DNA of 64,000 nt from Leuconostoc fallax KCTC 3537 (GCF_000165675.1 NZ_AEIZ01000008.1:1-64000); one strand, 5' to 3'; counted from the stretch's first letter, positions 49,178 through 60,775 are shown. Numbers and translations: made by a program. Notes: generated by a model from the sequence alone, not told the origin.

Positions 49178-49698
49178 TTATTCGTATTCTTCTAACGCTT
49201 TACGTAATATTTGCAACGTAGCTGAGTAATGAGCTATGCCATAATCAACGGTTATTTTTTGGTATCTGACATTCCTTGCTTACGCCACCCATCCAACTGA
49301 GACTCTAATTTACTCAGCTTAGATTGCTTTCGTGCTATTTCTTCTTCGATAAATTGCTTTATCGTTTGAGCATCTAAGTAATCACTAAAATACATACGCA
49401 TTAAAAAGTCCGATTTTAACACATCATCTGTAGTAGGTTTTATCAATGCCTCCAAAAAAACATTTTCCCCTTGCTTTGTTATCGCATACACATTTTTGTT
49501 GGGCTTATCATGTTGTGTTATTTGTTGTTTTGTTACTAAGCCATCGTGCTCTAACTTTTTTAAAGTTGGATAAATCATACCAAAAGTACCATCAAAGAAG
49601 TGGTTTAAACGTTCTTGTAAAATATCATTAATTTCATAGCCAGTATGCGAGCTATCCTTTAGAATACCTAAGATAATCTCTTTACCTTTCATTGTCAT
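49178..49698 (-). CDS. PadR-family transcriptional regulator (one frameshift)
   Basis: Start ATG at 49698 after GGAAGG. Winged helix: KEIILGILKDSSHTGYEIND, FFDGTFGMIYPTLKKLEHDG, LVTKQQITQHDKPNKNVYAI; C-terminal helical dimerisation domain (IKQFIEEEIARKQSKLSKLE). The frame ends early at a T6 run at ~49256; with one more base it continues ITVDYGIAHYSATLQILRKA to 49178, ~173 residues, the normal PadR length. It lies downstream of the DHA2 pump on the same strand and probably controls it. An inverted repeat CCCATA...TATGGG at 49753-49773 precedes it. Confidence 0.85.
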
Positions 49699-49800
49699 CA
49701 ATACACCTTCCATTTTTAAGTCACTAGCCATTATACACTACTATTAATGGACCCATACCCCGCTAGATATGGGAATGTAACTTTAAACAATGAAACAATA

Positions 49801-51336
49801 TTATAAGTACTTATTTTTTAAAAATAAACTGATCAACACACCTAACAACAAAAATGGAATGGATAATAAGTACAATTTTTCAAAGGCTTTTGTTAATTGG
49901 TTCTTAGCATATTGCTCCGTCTCCAAAATATACGTTGATAATGTTTTAGGTAAATGTGATGTATCCGTGGGTAGAAAAACAGTTTGAGTCATTTTCATAT
50001 TAATCGTTTTTAATATATTATCTTGATTTTTTTCTGATATATTTAATGATTTAATGCTTTGTTGAGCATATGAGATAGAATGCTCTCGAGCAGTATTCAA
50101 ATTGCTATATAATCCTGTAATAAAAATAGCCACAGCCAACATTGCACCAACTTGACGCAAAACACTGGTAACACTTTGCGATGCCGTTAACAATCTACCT
50201 GTAAAGTGACCTGCTGAAATAATTAAAATAGAGCCTGTAATCATACCATAACCCATTCCCACTGCAATACCGGCTACTATCGTATCATTTTGATGACGTA
50301 ATGCCCCATTTGACAACCAAAAATAGCCCAAAACCATTATTAAAAATCCAGCAGCTAGCAACCATTTAGAACTTATATTCTGTCTCATAAAACCAGATAT
50401 TGGTGAAAATATAAAAATAGAAATAGATATCGGTGCAATCAAAAGAGAAGCATGTAGTGAATCAAAGTTTTCAATATTTGTAAAATAACTAGGCAAAATA
50501 ACAGTTGTTGCAACCAAAAATAAATTACTCAAAATAATAATAACTGCAGAAAGACTAAATGAAGGATTAGCAAAAAGTTGTAATGGTATCATAGGATTTT
50601 TACTTGTTTTTTCTGTTATCAAAAACAGAATAAAACCACCCAAACTAATTATAAAGCACAACACTGTTGGCCAAGATAACCAGCCCCAATTTCTCCCTTG
50701 TATCATACCTAAAGAAAGACTAAACAAAAATACTAAACTCAGCACCGCACCCAAACCATCCATCGACTGTTTGGCATTCGTTTCTTTATCAAAAGTTAAC
50801 TTAGCGATACCTAAAATAATAATCACAATTGTTATTGGTACATTAATCAAAAAAATCCAGCGCCAGCCCAAAAATTGTGTCACGATACCACCAATCGTTG
50901 GCCCCAAAGCTGCAGCTAGTCCCTGTGTGATACCCAAAATAGCTATCATTTTCGTTCTGCTACTTACATCTACTAAATTAATGCCCAATGTCATAGACAG
51001 AGGGAACACAAATGCCGCACCTATACTTTGAATGGCACGACCAATTAATAATATATGTAACCCACTAGCGCACGCTGATGTGAGAGACCCAATTGCAAAC
51101 AAAGATACGCCGATTAAAAACCATTTGTGAATACCATATAATTCAGCAAATCTCGTTAAAGGTATCGTCAATGAAGCAAATAAAATAAGATATATGTTCA
51201 AAGCCCAGGATAGTGAATCTAACCCCGATTTTAAATGAATACTTATATTCGGTAAACTAACATTCATAATTGTTGTATCCAACATACAAATGAATATACC
51301 CAAAATAAATATTATCGGTAATGTCAATTTTTTCAT
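49801..51336 (-). CDS. DHA2-family multidrug efflux MFS transporter (EmrB/QacA type)
   Basis: 511 residues from ATG at 51336 (AGGGGAAG upstream), 14 predicted transmembrane helices. First helix motif D1: LDTTIMNVSLPNI; motif C GITQGLAAALGPTIGGIVTQ; RWIFLINVPI after helix 5. A large extracellular loop sits before the last helix. Proton-driven drug export is the family role. The promoter region (51360-51420) holds the near-palindrome ATTAATATTAATAATGTTTA, a possible PadR operator. Confidence 0.9.
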   Translation of the reverse strand: MKKLTLPIIFILGIFICMLDTTIMNVSLPNISIHLKSGLDSLSWALNIYLILFASLTIPLTRFAELYGIHKWFLIGVSLFAIGSLTSACASGLHILLIGRAIQSIGAAFVFPLSMTLGINLVDVSSRTKMIAILGITQGLAAALGPTIGGIVTQFLGWRWIFLINVPITIVIIILGIAKLTFDKETNAKQSMDGLGAVLSLVFLFSLSLGMIQGRNWGWLSWPTVLCFIISLGGFILFLITEKTSKNPMIPLQLFANPSFSLSAVIIILSNLFLVATTVILPSYFTNIENFDSLHASLLIAPISISIFIFSPISGFMRQNISSKWLLAAGFLIMVLGYFWLSNGALRHQNDTIVAGIAVGMGYGMITGSILIISAGHFTGRLLTASQSVTSVLRQVGAMLAVAIFITGLYSNLNTAREHSISYAQQSIKSLNISEKNQDNILKTINMKMTQTVFLPTDTSHLPKTLSTYILETEQYAKNQLTKAFEKLYLLSIPFLLLGVLISLFLKNKYL

Positions 51337-51455
51337 TTCTTCCCCTTTTAATATAAACATCATTAATATTAATAATGTTTATATTAATTGATGGAATATA
51401 TTTTGTCAACTCAAATTCTAGTGTATATATTTCTTAAATAATACGATAACAATTT

Positions 51456-51493
51456 AAAAAGGCTTTCCAAATTATTAATTTGAGTAGCCTTTT
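51456..51493. terminator. Hairpin between the efflux pump and dextransucrase
   Basis: AAAAGGCT...AGCCTTTT with inner pairing CAAATTA/TAATTTG. Together with the next hairpin it insulates the two genes. Confidence 0.6.
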
Positions 51494-51503
51494 ACAGTAA
51501 ACA

Positions 51504-51560
51504 AAAAATCTTGAGTTGGCCCAGTGCGCATCATCACACCATGTCAATCTCAAGATTTTT
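51504..51560 (-). terminator. Terminator of the dextransucrase gene
   Basis: AAAAATCTTGAG...CTCAAGATTTTT with a 33-base loop, 43 bp after the stop codon. Confidence 0.65.
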
Positions 51561-51602
51561 ATGAATCCACTAAATTATGACTTATTCAGGATCCTTTATT
51601 CA

Positions 51603-54600
51603 TTAAATTCGTACAGCATTTCCTTTATCATCAAATGAATAATTCGTGCCATGACTACCATCTAAGTTAGATTGTTTTGTTTGAATACCCGTTACTTCAT
51701 CAAAATGTTGCAAATAACCATCAATTGAAATAAATCCTTTCACACTTTGATAATTCTTATCAGCATAGTACCAGTTATCTTGGTAGTAGTAATAATCATT
51801 TTTTACAGCTGCACCTTCAGTACCATTAAAATAATAAGATAGCTGAGTATTTGGATCAGTGACAATACCATCTTTAACTTGTTCACCATTCGCATCAAAA
51901 TACTTTAATTGATTATTTTGCGTGATAAAGCCTTTAACCGCTTTTCCATTATCATCAAGATATAACCATTGACCATTAGACTTTCTCTGATATTGGTTAC
52001 GTAGCATCACACCATCATTACCGAAAGTATAAACTTCACCATCAATCGTTTGTACACCAGTTACAATATGCCCATCAGTAGGATCAGTGTACAATGTCTG
52101 TCCATCAATATTGAGGAAGTTGCCTTTACTCTGATGACCATCTTGATAAAAATACTTATTCATGCCATCAATCGTTCTCATACCAGTTACGGCAACACCA
52201 TTAGCGTCAAAATAGAACCATTGGCCGTCCTCATTTTGCATATAGCGCTGTGTTACAAGATTACCATTACCTGATTGTAGATAATAAGCACGTCCTTTAT
52301 CATCACTAATCATTTCGCCTTTAACTTGTACGCCATTTTGATCGAAATATTGCTTATGCCCATCAATGGTAGCAAAACCGTCATCTAGCATATTACCAGC
52401 ATCATCAAAATAGTAGGCAATGCCATCTTGATCAACAATATATTGACTAAATACTTGTTGCCCATTCTTACCAAAATAAATCGTTGATCCATCTTCTTTT
52501 TGTAAGAAACTCTGAACCAATTCAATACCGTTTGGTAAAAAGAAGTAATTATGATTCTTAATATTTTGTAAGCCTGTAACTAGGTGTCCAGTATTATCAA
52601 AGTAATAATAATTACCATTATCATCTTGTACAAAGGCATTTTGCGCTCTATAACCGCTTAATGTGTAATAGATAATGCCTTTATTGTCATGCGTAAATCC
52701 TGTTGATGATAGATCATCTGTTAATTGTTTAGGCAAAAAGTTACCACTACTATCATTAGATGTTACCTTGTAATATGCATTAGAACCACTATCTTTCAAG
52801 ACGTAGCCTTCACCCTTACCTTGAATATTAGAACCATTAAAGTATTTAGCTGACCATTCTTTGATTTTAACAGTTGGATCAATTGGTACGCCTGTTGAAA
52901 TCTGTGCTGTTTTAAATAATGATGGATAAAGTGTTCGTAGTTGATCTAAGAAAGCACCACCATAACGGGCTTGATACTCACCACCACCACGGCTTTGGAC
53001 AACATATAGGGCATTATCTATATCTGAGTTCGCATCATCATCCCCGAAGGAATTTGTCCGCGTTACTGTCGCTAATTCTTGTTCAGGCAAATTATAAATT
53101 TGATCTGGAACCCAATCAGCAATAGCTTGAATGCCACTTGTATGCAACGCTTTAATAGCATCACGTAATTGCTCATCAGTACCATACTTAGTTGGCGTTT
53201 TATAACCTACATCATAACGGTCAGTAAACGCATAGCCATTTTGAATGATTGAATCTAAGAAACTCGTATCCGTGCTTGAACGGTATTGTGGTGCTAATTG
53301 GAAACTTGTGATACCCCACTGTTTAAACAAGTCACCATTCTGTGCAATCACAGCGTTTGTAAACTCATTTTCCTGTGTGGCAAATGCTTGGAAATTAGAA
53401 AATCCTTCGTAAATCACTTGTGAGTCCAAGCCGGCATTGGAATGGAATACTTTACCATCAGTGCTTGCTGTTTGATCTGATGCTGTACGAGCATCTTGAT
53501 TGGCATCAGCTCCTAAAGGCACCCATACAGATAAGAATCCTGAAACTTGCGGATTCTGTACACCGTAAACATCTCGGGATCCAAAAATCAAATCACCGTT
53601 GCCATCGGTATAACGTATTGGTGCACCATTATCGGTATCATAGTAATTCAAGCCAGATTCAGTGGTAGAAAGCAAGGCGCGATACGCTTGATTCTTATGC
53701 GCTGCACCCATATGCAAAATCACATTTTCACCAGTATTAAGTTTCACATCTTTATTATTGCTAACAATTGTACCGATACCCTCATTGCGTGTCTCTGAAG
53801 TACCATTATCAGCGCTAGTCATTGCGCCTTTGCCGTAGCGAACACTTGTTAGAATATCATGCTGATCAACCGACATTGACTGACCACCTGCAACATATTT
53901 AACGCGCGCTTTAAGTAACGTATTAATCGCATCAAAATATGGCGACTTTGTTGCCATGTACTGACCATCATCGGTATATAAATCACCATAATAAACACGT
54001 GGTACAGTATCTTTATTCGTTAATAACATAGCATAGGCACTAGCCATGTTATATTGTGTATACTTTTTATCAGCTAGTTTTTGATCTTCATTATAAATCT
54101 TGAAAGCTGCAGCGAGTTGCTCTTCAGTTGGTGCTAAGCTATTTTTAACATCAGGATACAAATCAGAAACGATTTGCGCAATAACTGTCTGCACCTCACT
54201 ATCATGTGCTCGTACAAAACTATAATTTGGTATCGCCTCATTTTCAGTATGATCATCCTTACGATTAACCATATAATAATCAACAAAGCGTTGCATCGTG
54301 CCACGAATATCAGATGACTTTGTTAGCGACCAAATCAGTTGTGTATGCAAATAATCATCCATTGTTAACTGATTGTTTCCCTTATCGGAAACATACAATG
54401 GGTCATTGTGACTCCAGTCTTCTAAAATAGAAAGATGTTGATTAGCTGTTGCATCATTTTTATCTACGCCATAAGCTAACTTAAAATAGTCAGCAGCAAT
54501 TTGGAGTAAATCAGCATCAACATTATCCACTGCATCTACTCGGATACCGTCAAAATTAGCTGTATCGTCATTGGCTGTTATTGAGCCAAAGTTCATTAAG

Positions 54601-56234
54601 TAGTGTAACCAATTCAATTGTTCTGCTTGAACAACAGGATTAGAATTATCAACATCGTTAGCTAACAATAGCTCGAAGCCACCTTTAGAATTATCTAAAT
54701 TATAGGCTTGTGTGCCTGTCTGATTTGTTGGTGTACGATTAAGCAATCTAAAATTAGAATTAGCATCTGGTGTTAATGGGCTATTCACATATGTCAATGC
54801 ACCATTTTGCAAATGGTCATTCTTAGGATCTTCACTGCTTTGATTCCATTGTGGTTGCGTCACAACAAAAGCTGAGATTGCTTCTTTTAACCAGTCGACA
54901 CTCTTTTTCAAACTAATCTTAGTTTCGATTGATTTCTGAACATAATTTGCAGCTTCATTTAATGAAACTTGATCATCTGTTGTCTTAAATTGGTTATCAT
55001 TACTAACCAATTTCATGTCTGACATATAATTCAAATAGTTAACTTGTGTTTGTTTATCCGGCCACCAAACGGATAGAATTGGTCGGAAATCATCTGCTTT
55101 AGATGCTTCCCAATGTGTCCCATCACGTAAAATATCAGTGGGACGGTACCATGATGTGGCCGTTAAGTAACCATCAACATTTTCAAAATCTGCTTTATCT
55201 GTACTATGCGCAGCATTGTGCTGTGTATAATCAGTATTTTGTGACACTAGGCCCTCTTTTATTTGTGAAGTATTTGCTGAAACTTCTTGCCCAGTAGCCT
55301 TATCAAAGTACAGTACTTTACCGTCAAATACACCTGAAAAGCCTTTCTTAATTTGACCAAGGCTATCAAAATAGTAATTGTGACCGTCAATAGTTTTCAA
55401 ACCAATGGCTGCCTTACCTGTTTCATCTAGATAGTAAGTGGCACCATTGGTGTCTTGATAGAATTGATCTGTTACTTGTTCACCTGTGGTATTGAAAACC
55501 GCAACTTGATTATCAATACGCTGAACACCAGTGACAGCATCACCTGAATCTGGATCAAGATAATAATTCTTGCCTGCAACTGTGACAAGTTTCCCCTTAA
55601 CTTGTACGCCGTTGTTATCAAAATATTGCGTATGATTATCAATTTTTGTTAAACCTTTAGCATTTTCACCATTACTAAATGCATAAGACCATTGACCATC
55701 ATTTTCGACATATTTACCGTTAGTGGTTTTAGTCTGAACTTGATTGTCTGAAACTATATTCGCTGTTTTTGACTCTGACGTCACAGCCTGTTCTTTATCA
55801 GTGACACTATCTTTTGCGACTGGGGATGCTGCGTTTTGCTTATCAGCATCGGATACTTGCTTATCGCTCGTATCTTGTGCTGGTGACACAATAGCGTTTT
55901 GTGTTGCCTTTTCTAATTGTGACACATCTTTCTTTGTTACTTGATTCGAATCATTTGTTTGAGTTTTTTCTTCACCCTTAGGTGTCGTGACCGGTTCAGC
56001 AGTATCTGTTTTCTCTGTTGTAACATTTACAGCTTTATCTGACACTGTGTTATCTTGTTCTTGATTTGCTTTTACACTGATACTAGGTGTTACTGTTGCA
56101 TCATCAGCGAATGCACTCTGCAAAGGTACACTCGCCATCGCTAGTGCCATGACCATCGCGGCACTTCCACCAATAACCCAACTCTTACCAGCTTTGTAAA
56201 GTTTCTTGCGTAAAACTCTCTCTCCAAATGACAT
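51603..56234 (-). CDS. dsr: GH70 glucansucrase, dextransucrase type
   Basis: 1543 residues, intact, secreted. KxYKxGKxW signal peptide ([17 protein letters not shown], cleavage after QSAFA). A Thr/Gln-rich variable region is followed by glucan-binding repeats (YYFDNNG type), the circularly permuted catalytic core, and about ten further repeats to the C-terminus. Catalytic motifs: [16 protein letters not shown] (nucleophile Asp ~565), [14 protein letters not shown] (acid/base Glu ~605), [13 protein letters not shown] (~676), [14 protein letters not shown] (~1040). SEVQT after motif IV favours alpha-1,6 dextran. Uses sucrose to build glucan and releases fructose. Size matches Leuconostoc DsrS. 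Linkage type is inferred. Confidence 0.93.
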   Translation of the reverse strand: MSFGERVLRKKLYKAGKSWVIGGSAAMVMALAMASVPLQSAFADDATVTPSISVKANQEQDNTVSDKAVNVTTEKTDTAEPVTTPKGEEKTQTNDSNQVTKKDVSQLEKATQNAIVSPAQDTSDKQVSDADKQNAASPVAKDSVTDKEQAVTSESKTANIVSDNQVQTKTTNGKYVENDGQWSYAFSNGENAKGLTKIDNHTQYFDNNGVQVKGKLVTVAGKNYYLDPDSGDAVTGVQRIDNQVAVFNTTGEQVTDQFYQDTNGATYYLDETGKAAIGLKTIDGHNYYFDSLGQIKKGFSGVFDGKVLYFDKATGQEVSANTSQIKEGLVSQNTDYTQHNAAHSTDKADFENVDGYLTATSWYRPTDILRDGTHWEASKADDFRPILSVWWPDKQTQVNYLNYMSDMKLVSNDNQFKTTDDQVSLNEAANYVQKSIETKISLKKSVDWLKEAISAFVVTQPQWNQSSEDPKNDHLQNGALTYVNSPLTPDANSNFRLLNRTPTNQTGTQAYNLDNSKGGFELLLANDVDNSNPVVQAEQLNWLHYLMNFGSITANDDTANFDGIRVDAVDNVDADLLQIAADYFKLAYGVDKNDATANQHLSILEDWSHNDPLYVSDKGNNQLTMDDYLHTQLIWSLTKSSDIRGTMQRFVDYYMVNRKDDHTENEAIPNYSFVRAHDSEVQTVIAQIVSDLYPDVKNSLAPTEEQLAAAFKIYNEDQKLADKKYTQYNMASAYAMLLTNKDTVPRVYYGDLYTDDGQYMATKSPYFDAINTLLKARVKYVAGGQSMSVDQHDILTSVRYGKGAMTSADNGTSETRNEGIGTIVSNNKDVKLNTGENVILHMGAAHKNQAYRALLSTTESGLNYYDTDNGAPIRYTDGNGDLIFGSRDVYGVQNPQVSGFLSVWVPLGADANQDARTASDQTASTDGKVFHSNAGLDSQVIYEGFSNFQAFATQENEFTNAVIAQNGDLFKQWGITSFQLAPQYRSSTDTSFLDSIIQNGYAFTDRYDVGYKTPTKYGTDEQLRDAIKALHTSGIQAIADWVPDQIYNLPEQELATVTRTNSFGDDDANSDIDNALYVVQSRGGGEYQARYGGAFLDQLRTLYPSLFKTAQISTGVPIDPTVKIKEWSAKYFNGSNIQGKGEGYVLKDSGSNAYYKVTSNDSSGNFLPKQLTDDLSSTGFTHDNKGIIYYTLSGYRAQNAFVQDDNGNYYYFDNTGHLVTGLQNIKNHNYFFLPNGIELVQSFLQKEDGSTIYFGKNGQQVFSQYIVDQDGIAYYFDDAGNMLDDGFATIDGHKQYFDQNGVQVKGEMISDDKGRAYYLQSGNGNLVTQRYMQNEDGQWFYFDANGVAVTGMRTIDGMNKYFYQDGHQSKGNFLNIDGQTLYTDPTDGHIVTGVQTIDGEVYTFGNDGVMLRNQYQRKSNGQWLYLDDNGKAVKGFITQNNQLKYFDANGEQVKDGIVTDPNTQLSYYFNGTEGAAVKNDYYYYQDNWYYADKNYQSVKGFISIDGYLQHFDEVTGIQTKQSNLDGSHGTNYSFDDKGNAVRI

Positions 56235-56571
56235 ATATGACTCTCCTCATAGTATTTGTGGTCTAGTCCACTTAGATAGTATACCCCATGATCTTGTTCA
56301 AAGCATAACATTTCATCATATTTTCATTAATAATTTAATTTTACTCAAAATTATCAGGAGATAACAATTTTTGTAAATAATATATGAATGGATTTATTAT
56401 TAATTTTACATTAGTTTTTAATCATCAATTTTTTATTAAATAATTAGAGTACTGTATATGTCTTTGACTATTTTAGGAATTCATTATTTCCTCTCGAATT
56501 AACATTACGGAAGCTCGTTTTATTTAAGCCACACGCTATTCCAAAGTGCAATACCGTACAGTTAGAAATAC
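56235..56571. other. Upstream region of the dextransucrase gene
   Basis: 337 bp, strongly AT-rich, no gene. It should contain the dextransucrase promoter; the ATG is preceded by GAGGAGAG. No operator, riboswitch or repeat recognised. Confidence 0.4.
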
Positions 56572-56602
56572 AAAAAACCAGTACTTAATGTACTGGTTTT
56601 TT
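56572..56602. terminator. Terminator of the DMT transporter gene
   Basis: AAAAAACCAGTA...TACTGGTTTTTT, a perfect 12-bp stem, 14 bp after the stop codon at 56616. Confidence 0.85.
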
Positions 56603-56615
56603 CATTCATACCATC

Positions 56616-57518
56616 TTAAACAAAATTGCTAACAATGCCTAATACAATAATAGTTAATATCACACCAAACGATTTGAGATCCACCTTTTCCCGTAAAAAG
56701 AATCCCGATAATATAATGCTAAATAACGATGTCATGTTGAGAAATACCCATGCAATACTTGATGTTTGACTAGAGGTTGCTAACGTAAAAGTTAGTTGGG
56801 CTACTAGTGTCAATACTGCACGTGTACCATATAACATCATAACTCGGCTCCCCACCTGTTCCCGTATCATATTGGCTTGATGACGTTGGCGCAAAAAAGC
56901 TGTGAGTGTTATTAAAAATCGCAAATAAATCGTTAAAATCGTAAAAGTAATCAACGCCTCTGGCGTTTTGATATCCGCAACCAACACTGGCGATAATGCG
57001 GCCTGAAGAATTAAAAACGGACCAATTAGCCAAAAATTTTTAATCAAAATTTTAGTACTGCTATTATTTGTCCTCGCTGGTAACAAAAACAGTCCGATAA
57101 CCAATATTGTAGACACAACGGAAATAAAATATGAATGCCAATTAAAATAACACGTTGTAATAAAGATAGCGATTGGAATCACAAAGTCTGTCAACTTGCT
57201 TAATAGCACGGAATCCATAACTGTTACTTGCCTAAACAAGGCACTATAGCCAAATGCCACAGCTTGAACGAGACTAGCATAAATAATGATACGCACTAAT
57301 AACCACGGTGTTATGTTTAAAGCCAAACGATGTTGCATCGTCATGATTATCAAAACAACAGTTACTAATAACATACTTAATAAATTATTGAAAAAGTTGA
57401 CGGTGAACACTGAACTTTTACGATATCCCATCTGATAACGATCAATAACGGTGATAATACCTCGCGATAGCGCTGATAGAATTGAAAATATGACGACATA
57501 TAATGTGCTAATCACCAT
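56616..57518 (-). CDS. DMT/EamA-like ten-helix transporter
   Basis: 300 residues with ten hydrophobic helices in two five-helix halves, e.g. TPWLLVRIIIYASLVQAVAF, SVVSTILVIGLFLLPA, and at the end SLFSIILSGFFLREKVDLKS then FGVILTIIVLGIVSNFV. The 'FFLREKV' + last helix is the typical EamA/DMT ending. Substrate unknown. Single-gene unit. Confidence 0.75.
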   Translation of the reverse strand: MVISTLYVVIFSILSALSRGIITVIDRYQMGYRKSSVFTVNFFNNLLSMLLVTVVLIIMTMQHRLALNITPWLLVRIIIYASLVQAVAFGYSALFRQVTVMDSVLLSKLTDFVIPIAIFITTCYFNWHSYFISVVSTILVIGLFLLPARTNNSSTKILIKNFWLIGPFLILQAALSPVLVADIKTPEALITFTILTIYLRFLITLTAFLRQRHQANMIREQVGSRVMMLYGTRAVLTLVAQLTFTLATSSQTSSIAWVFLNMTSLFSIILSGFFLREKVDLKSFGVILTIIVLGIVSNFV

Positions 57519-57673
57519 CGCAATCTACCATTTTTAAACACATTATCCCAAACTAACTGATTCATTGATATCCCCTACTTTTCTGATTGTACTATGCATA
57601 TAAACACTTCTATCATCATAAATAGTTACAGTTAAAATGTACATACTTTTGTGAAATATTATAATTAAAAAGA

Positions 57674-57701
57674 GATCATTCGGTAACATTACCGAATGAT
57701 C
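57674..57701. terminator. Perfect hairpin in the DMT-YdaT interval
   Basis: GATCATTCGGTAA and its complement with a 2-base centre. The 311 bp interval 57519-57829 contains no supported gene; a minus-strand open stretch at 57742-57830 (TVSSYSDFLIGIDYDYDDS) has no start codon. Confidence 0.65.
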
Positions 57702-57829
57702 CCTCTCATGTATTGAAATATACAGATAAAAAGTAAGCTATCCATTAACTGAATCGTCATAGTCATAATCTATTCCAATAAGAAAATCACTGTAACTGCT
57801 AACTGTCTTTTTGAATAAATAATCACTAT

Positions 57830-58039
57830 TTAATCATCTCGCCGTCGTTGATCATAAACCGATTCATCTTGGTGTCGTTTTTTGAACCATTCTTCGGCTT
57901 GATGTGTTGCAATTGAAATTGAACGCTGATCATTATAGCCATCTTCTTTCAAAGCATTCGCAATTTCAATTGCTTTGTTTCTTACAACTGGTTTCAGATT
58001 TTTAAGTGATGGTGGAAAATCATCTTTTGTCCATGGCAT
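57830..58039 (-). CDS. YdaT-like small conserved protein
   Basis: 69 residues from ATG at 58039 (GAGGAGG upstream). MPWTKDDFPPSLKNLKPVVR, NKAIEIANALKEDGY and SIATHQAEEWFKKRHQD match the YdaT-like family (MPWxxxDYPxSxKNL...KAIxIANAL). Function unknown; soluble, helical, often stress-associated in Firmicutes. Ends in a basic/acidic tail (YDQRRRDD). Confidence 0.78.
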   Translation of the reverse strand: MPWTKDDFPPSLKNLKPVVRNKAIEIANALKEDGYNDQRSISIATHQAEEWFKKRHQDESVYDQRRRDD

Positions 58040-58134
58040 TATTTTTACCTCCTCATTTATATGCATTAACCGCATTAATTGTTACCTATGTTTTAATCTG
58101 TTTCATCTACTTTTTCAAAAGAATTGCTCATAAT

Positions 58135-58189
58135 AACAATAAAAAGCATGTTTACCGGTCAACACATCGATAATCATGCTTTTATTGTT
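58135..58189. terminator. Terminator after the nitroreductase gene
   Basis: AACAATAAAAAGCATG...CATGCTTTTATTGTT, a 15-bp stem with a 24-base loop; the nitroreductase stop codon abuts it. Confidence 0.75.
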
Positions 58190-58927
58190 ACTTTAAATTA
58201 AATCCTTGTTGCTTGGCATATGTCGTAAAATCAGCTAAATTTTGATCAGCTAATAACGATGCCCTATTGTTACTAGTCCAGGTCCGTTCTAATTCGCGTT
58301 TCTTATAATAATCTTTCATCGTTTCGTTATATAACGCAACTGTTTTTCCAATTGTACTTGTTGATACGTATCTTTCATCCAAAAACCAGATAATGGTAGC
58401 TTAGGTTTAATGCCAGGATTTTGATCAGGGTAACCCAATGAAAAGCCCATTACCGGTTTAACATAGCGTGGCAAATTTAAATGTGCCTGATAAAGTTCAA
58501 GTGCACGATTAGTACCGGCCATCGTCACGGTTCCAATCCCCATTGATTCTGCAGCAACCTGTGCTCGACCTAGGGCAATACCAGCACTAATAATTGCACC
58601 TTCTAGCATTGAATAATAACTCAATTTATCTTCAGCTTTTTGTCTTTCTTCTGCATTCAATCCTATTAATATTTTATTATAATCAATGACAACGACGAAA
58701 AAACGCTTTGCCGTTGCAATATAATGCATTTTAACAGCATCCGTAATCGCTTGTTTCAGTGATTGTTGTGTTATTTCAATAAAAGTAACAGGTTGAAAAT
58801 TACCCATGTTGGGACCAGCAACAGCAGCTGACAGAATTGTTGCTATTTGTTCATCTGTAATGACTTGATCAGTAAAAGCTCTGATTGACATATGTTGTTT
58901 TAATATATTTAAGGTTTCATTTTCCAT
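58188..58927 (-). CDS. NADPH-dependent nitroreductase/flavin oxidoreductase (one frameshift)
   Basis: Reconstructed ~246 residues. N-terminal SIRAFTDQVITDEQIATILS and AAVAGPNMGNFQPVTFIEI (FMN phosphate and substrate loops), then LEGAIISAGIALGRAQVAAE, GIGTVTMAGTNRALELYQAH, VKPVMGFSLGYPDQN and LPLSGFWMKDTYQ. A T5 run near 58336 is one short; adding one base links QLEK to ALYNETMKDYYKKRE, the usual NfrA/FRP C-terminal tail. FMN enzyme reducing nitroaromatics, flavins or quinones. Confidence 0.86.
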
Positions 58928-59008
58928 TTTATACTCCCAAAATACACATAGTACTGACGTTGTGTATTGTATGATGCTTACGCCATTAAATATAGAGATA
59001 AAAAGGCA

Positions 59009-59744
59009 CTACTCAGATAGTGTCTTTTGTTTTGCAGATAGTTGTTGTTGAATCTGTTTTGACGTTTGTTGCCATGTCGTCGTTTTAATGAGCTCACCTT
59101 GCATGATTACTCTACCGCGTTCTGCTGTATAATCACAAGTAATGAGTGTCACTATTTTTTCCCGCTAACTGGATACGTTACCGCAACATCAGTTGGTTGA
59201 ACCGTCTTGACTGTTGTGCAACAATAAGTATACACGTGACTTAAGTCCGTCAAATAAATCTTTTGGCCAACTTTACCTTTATAGTAAATGGGAGAAAATA
59301 ACAAATCTTTATAGCTTTTGCCTTGCACAAAATGACTAGCCAAAGCATAATTACCACTACCCATTTTTTGATTTTGATATAAGGTACCCGCACCTAACGA
59401 CAAATTACGATCTGTTGTACCTTTAGCTATCGGTAAATTCACACCAATTTCAGGAACAGCTACTAGGCCAATATATTGTGTATCCTTAGCGCTGGTACGT
59501 GCTGCTAAAATCTGTTGTGGTGTTAAAGCATGCACTTTTGACCAATTAAAGTTCTTTTGTTTCGTTTTTTCTTTTTTAGCAGTGGCTACTGATTTCGTGG
59601 TTAACTGCGGTTGATAATGCTTTACTGTAAAGTAAGCAATTTGTCGGTTGAAAATAAGTACCAATGATAGTACGAGTAACAAAATAATTGATAACCAAAA
59701 CAAACTCGTTTTTAATTTTGAATTTTTAGTTTTTTCTTAAGCAT
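59009..59744 (-). CDS. srtA: Class A sortase (two frameshifts)
   Basis: Reconstructed ~245 residues. ATG at 59744 starts MLKKKTKNSKLKTS (basic), then a transmembrane anchor FWLSIILLLVLSLVLIFN after a T6 run that is one base short. The beta-barrel has LVAVPEIGVNLPIAKGTTDR and NYALASHFVQGKSYKD (catalytic His). The frame ends at an A/T6 run near 59155; one more base continues IVTLITCDYTAERGRVIMQG, with the catalytic Cys (TCDYT) and Arg (ERGR). Anchors LPxTG surface proteins to the wall. As written the catalytic Cys is out of frame. Confidence 0.87.
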
Positions 59745-59806
59745 CGGCATATATTTACTTTCTATATCGTTTAACTGCGGCGTATACAGTCAGCGTTGAT
59801 GCTAAT

Positions 59807-60244
59807 TTAGTTAAATAATGCTAAATAACTCGCATATCCTTCAGTAGCCAACTGATCTTTTGGAATAAATTTTAAAGCTGCTGAATTGATACAATATCTC
59901 AAGCCGCCTTTATCTTTTGGCCCATCATCAAAGACATGCCCCAAATGAGATTGTGCTTCTGTTGATTTAACTTCTGTACGAACCATGCCAAAGCTGGTAT
60001 CTTCATTTTCTTTTATATGGTGCGCGCTAATTGGCTGTGTAAATGATGGCCAGCCACAACCTGCATCATATTTATCCGTGGAACTAAATAATGGCTCACC
60101 ACTAACCACATCTACAAAAATACCATCTTCCCACCAATTATCATACATGCCAGTAAAAGGTCGTTCAGTAGCACCTTCTTGCGTAACTGCATAAGCTTCT
60201 GCACTTAATTCGTCTCGCAATGTTTCTTTATCATATTTTGCCAC
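59807..60244 (-). CDS. msrB: Peptide methionine (R)-S-oxide reductase
   Basis: 145 residues, intact. [62 protein letters not shown] and [15 protein letters not shown] with the catalytic Cys in RYCIN. Lacks the zinc CxxC pairs, like many lactic acid bacterial MsrB. Repairs Met-R-sulfoxide in proteins. Starts 4 bp after the msrA stop, so they form an operon. Confidence 0.95.
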   Translation of the reverse strand: MAKYDKETLRDELSAEAYAVTQEGATERPFTGMYDNWWEDGIFVDVVSGEPLFSSTDKYDAGCGWPSFTQPISAHHIKENEDTSFGMVRTEVKSTEAQSHLGHVFDDGPKDKGGLRYCINSAALKFIPKDQLATEGYASYLALFN

Positions 60245-60248
60245 ATTA

Positions 60249-60775
60249 TCACACTTTCTTGTCAGCCCAATACTTCTTTTGATAGGCTTTTCTTGGTCGC
60301 ATCATAGCAGCCTCACGAATTGGATCTTTCTTATAAAAATCTTGATGATATTCTTCAGCTTCATAGAAAGGTTGTGCTGGTTCAATCTGAGTAACGATTG
60401 GATCTTCAAATCGCTTCGATGCTTCAAGCGCCAATTTCGATTGTTCCGCAATGCTTTTTTGGTATTCGTCGGCTACGAATATTACAGGTCGATAATTATC
60501 ACCACGATCTGCAAATTGCCCCATGGCATCGGTCGGATCAGCAACCATCCAATAAAGTGATACTAATTCCTGATAGGAAATATACGCATCATCAAACCAA
60601 ATTTTTACAGCTTCTGTATGACCGGTTGTATGTGAACTAACCGCTTCATAGGTTGGATTAACCGTATGACCACCTGTATAACCAGATCTCACTTTCAAAA
60701 TGCCTGGTAATGAATCAAAAGGCTCTACCATACACCAAAAGCATCCACCGGCAAAAATTGCTGTTTTTCTGTCAT
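60249..60775 (-). CDS. msrA: Peptide methionine (S)-S-oxide reductase (one frameshift)
   Basis: Reconstructed 175 residues. ATG at 60775 begins MTEK; the T5 run near 60765 is one short, and adding one base gives [20 protein letters not shown] with the active-site GCFWC. The rest is normal: [31 protein letters not shown] and [11 protein letters not shown]. Reduces Met-S-sulfoxide in proteins. Same operon as msrB. Confidence 0.92.

Noticed and set aside
51603-56234. Short tandem-like repeats at both ends of this gene as a DNA repeat array or CRISPR
   Set aside because: They are degenerate glucan-binding protein repeats (YYFD-type) of the dextransucrase, not DNA repeats with spacers.
57742-57830. 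Minus-strand open stretch after YdaT
   Set aside because: Protein-like in places but has no start codon; could be a chance frame or an indel-masked tail, not enough to annotate.
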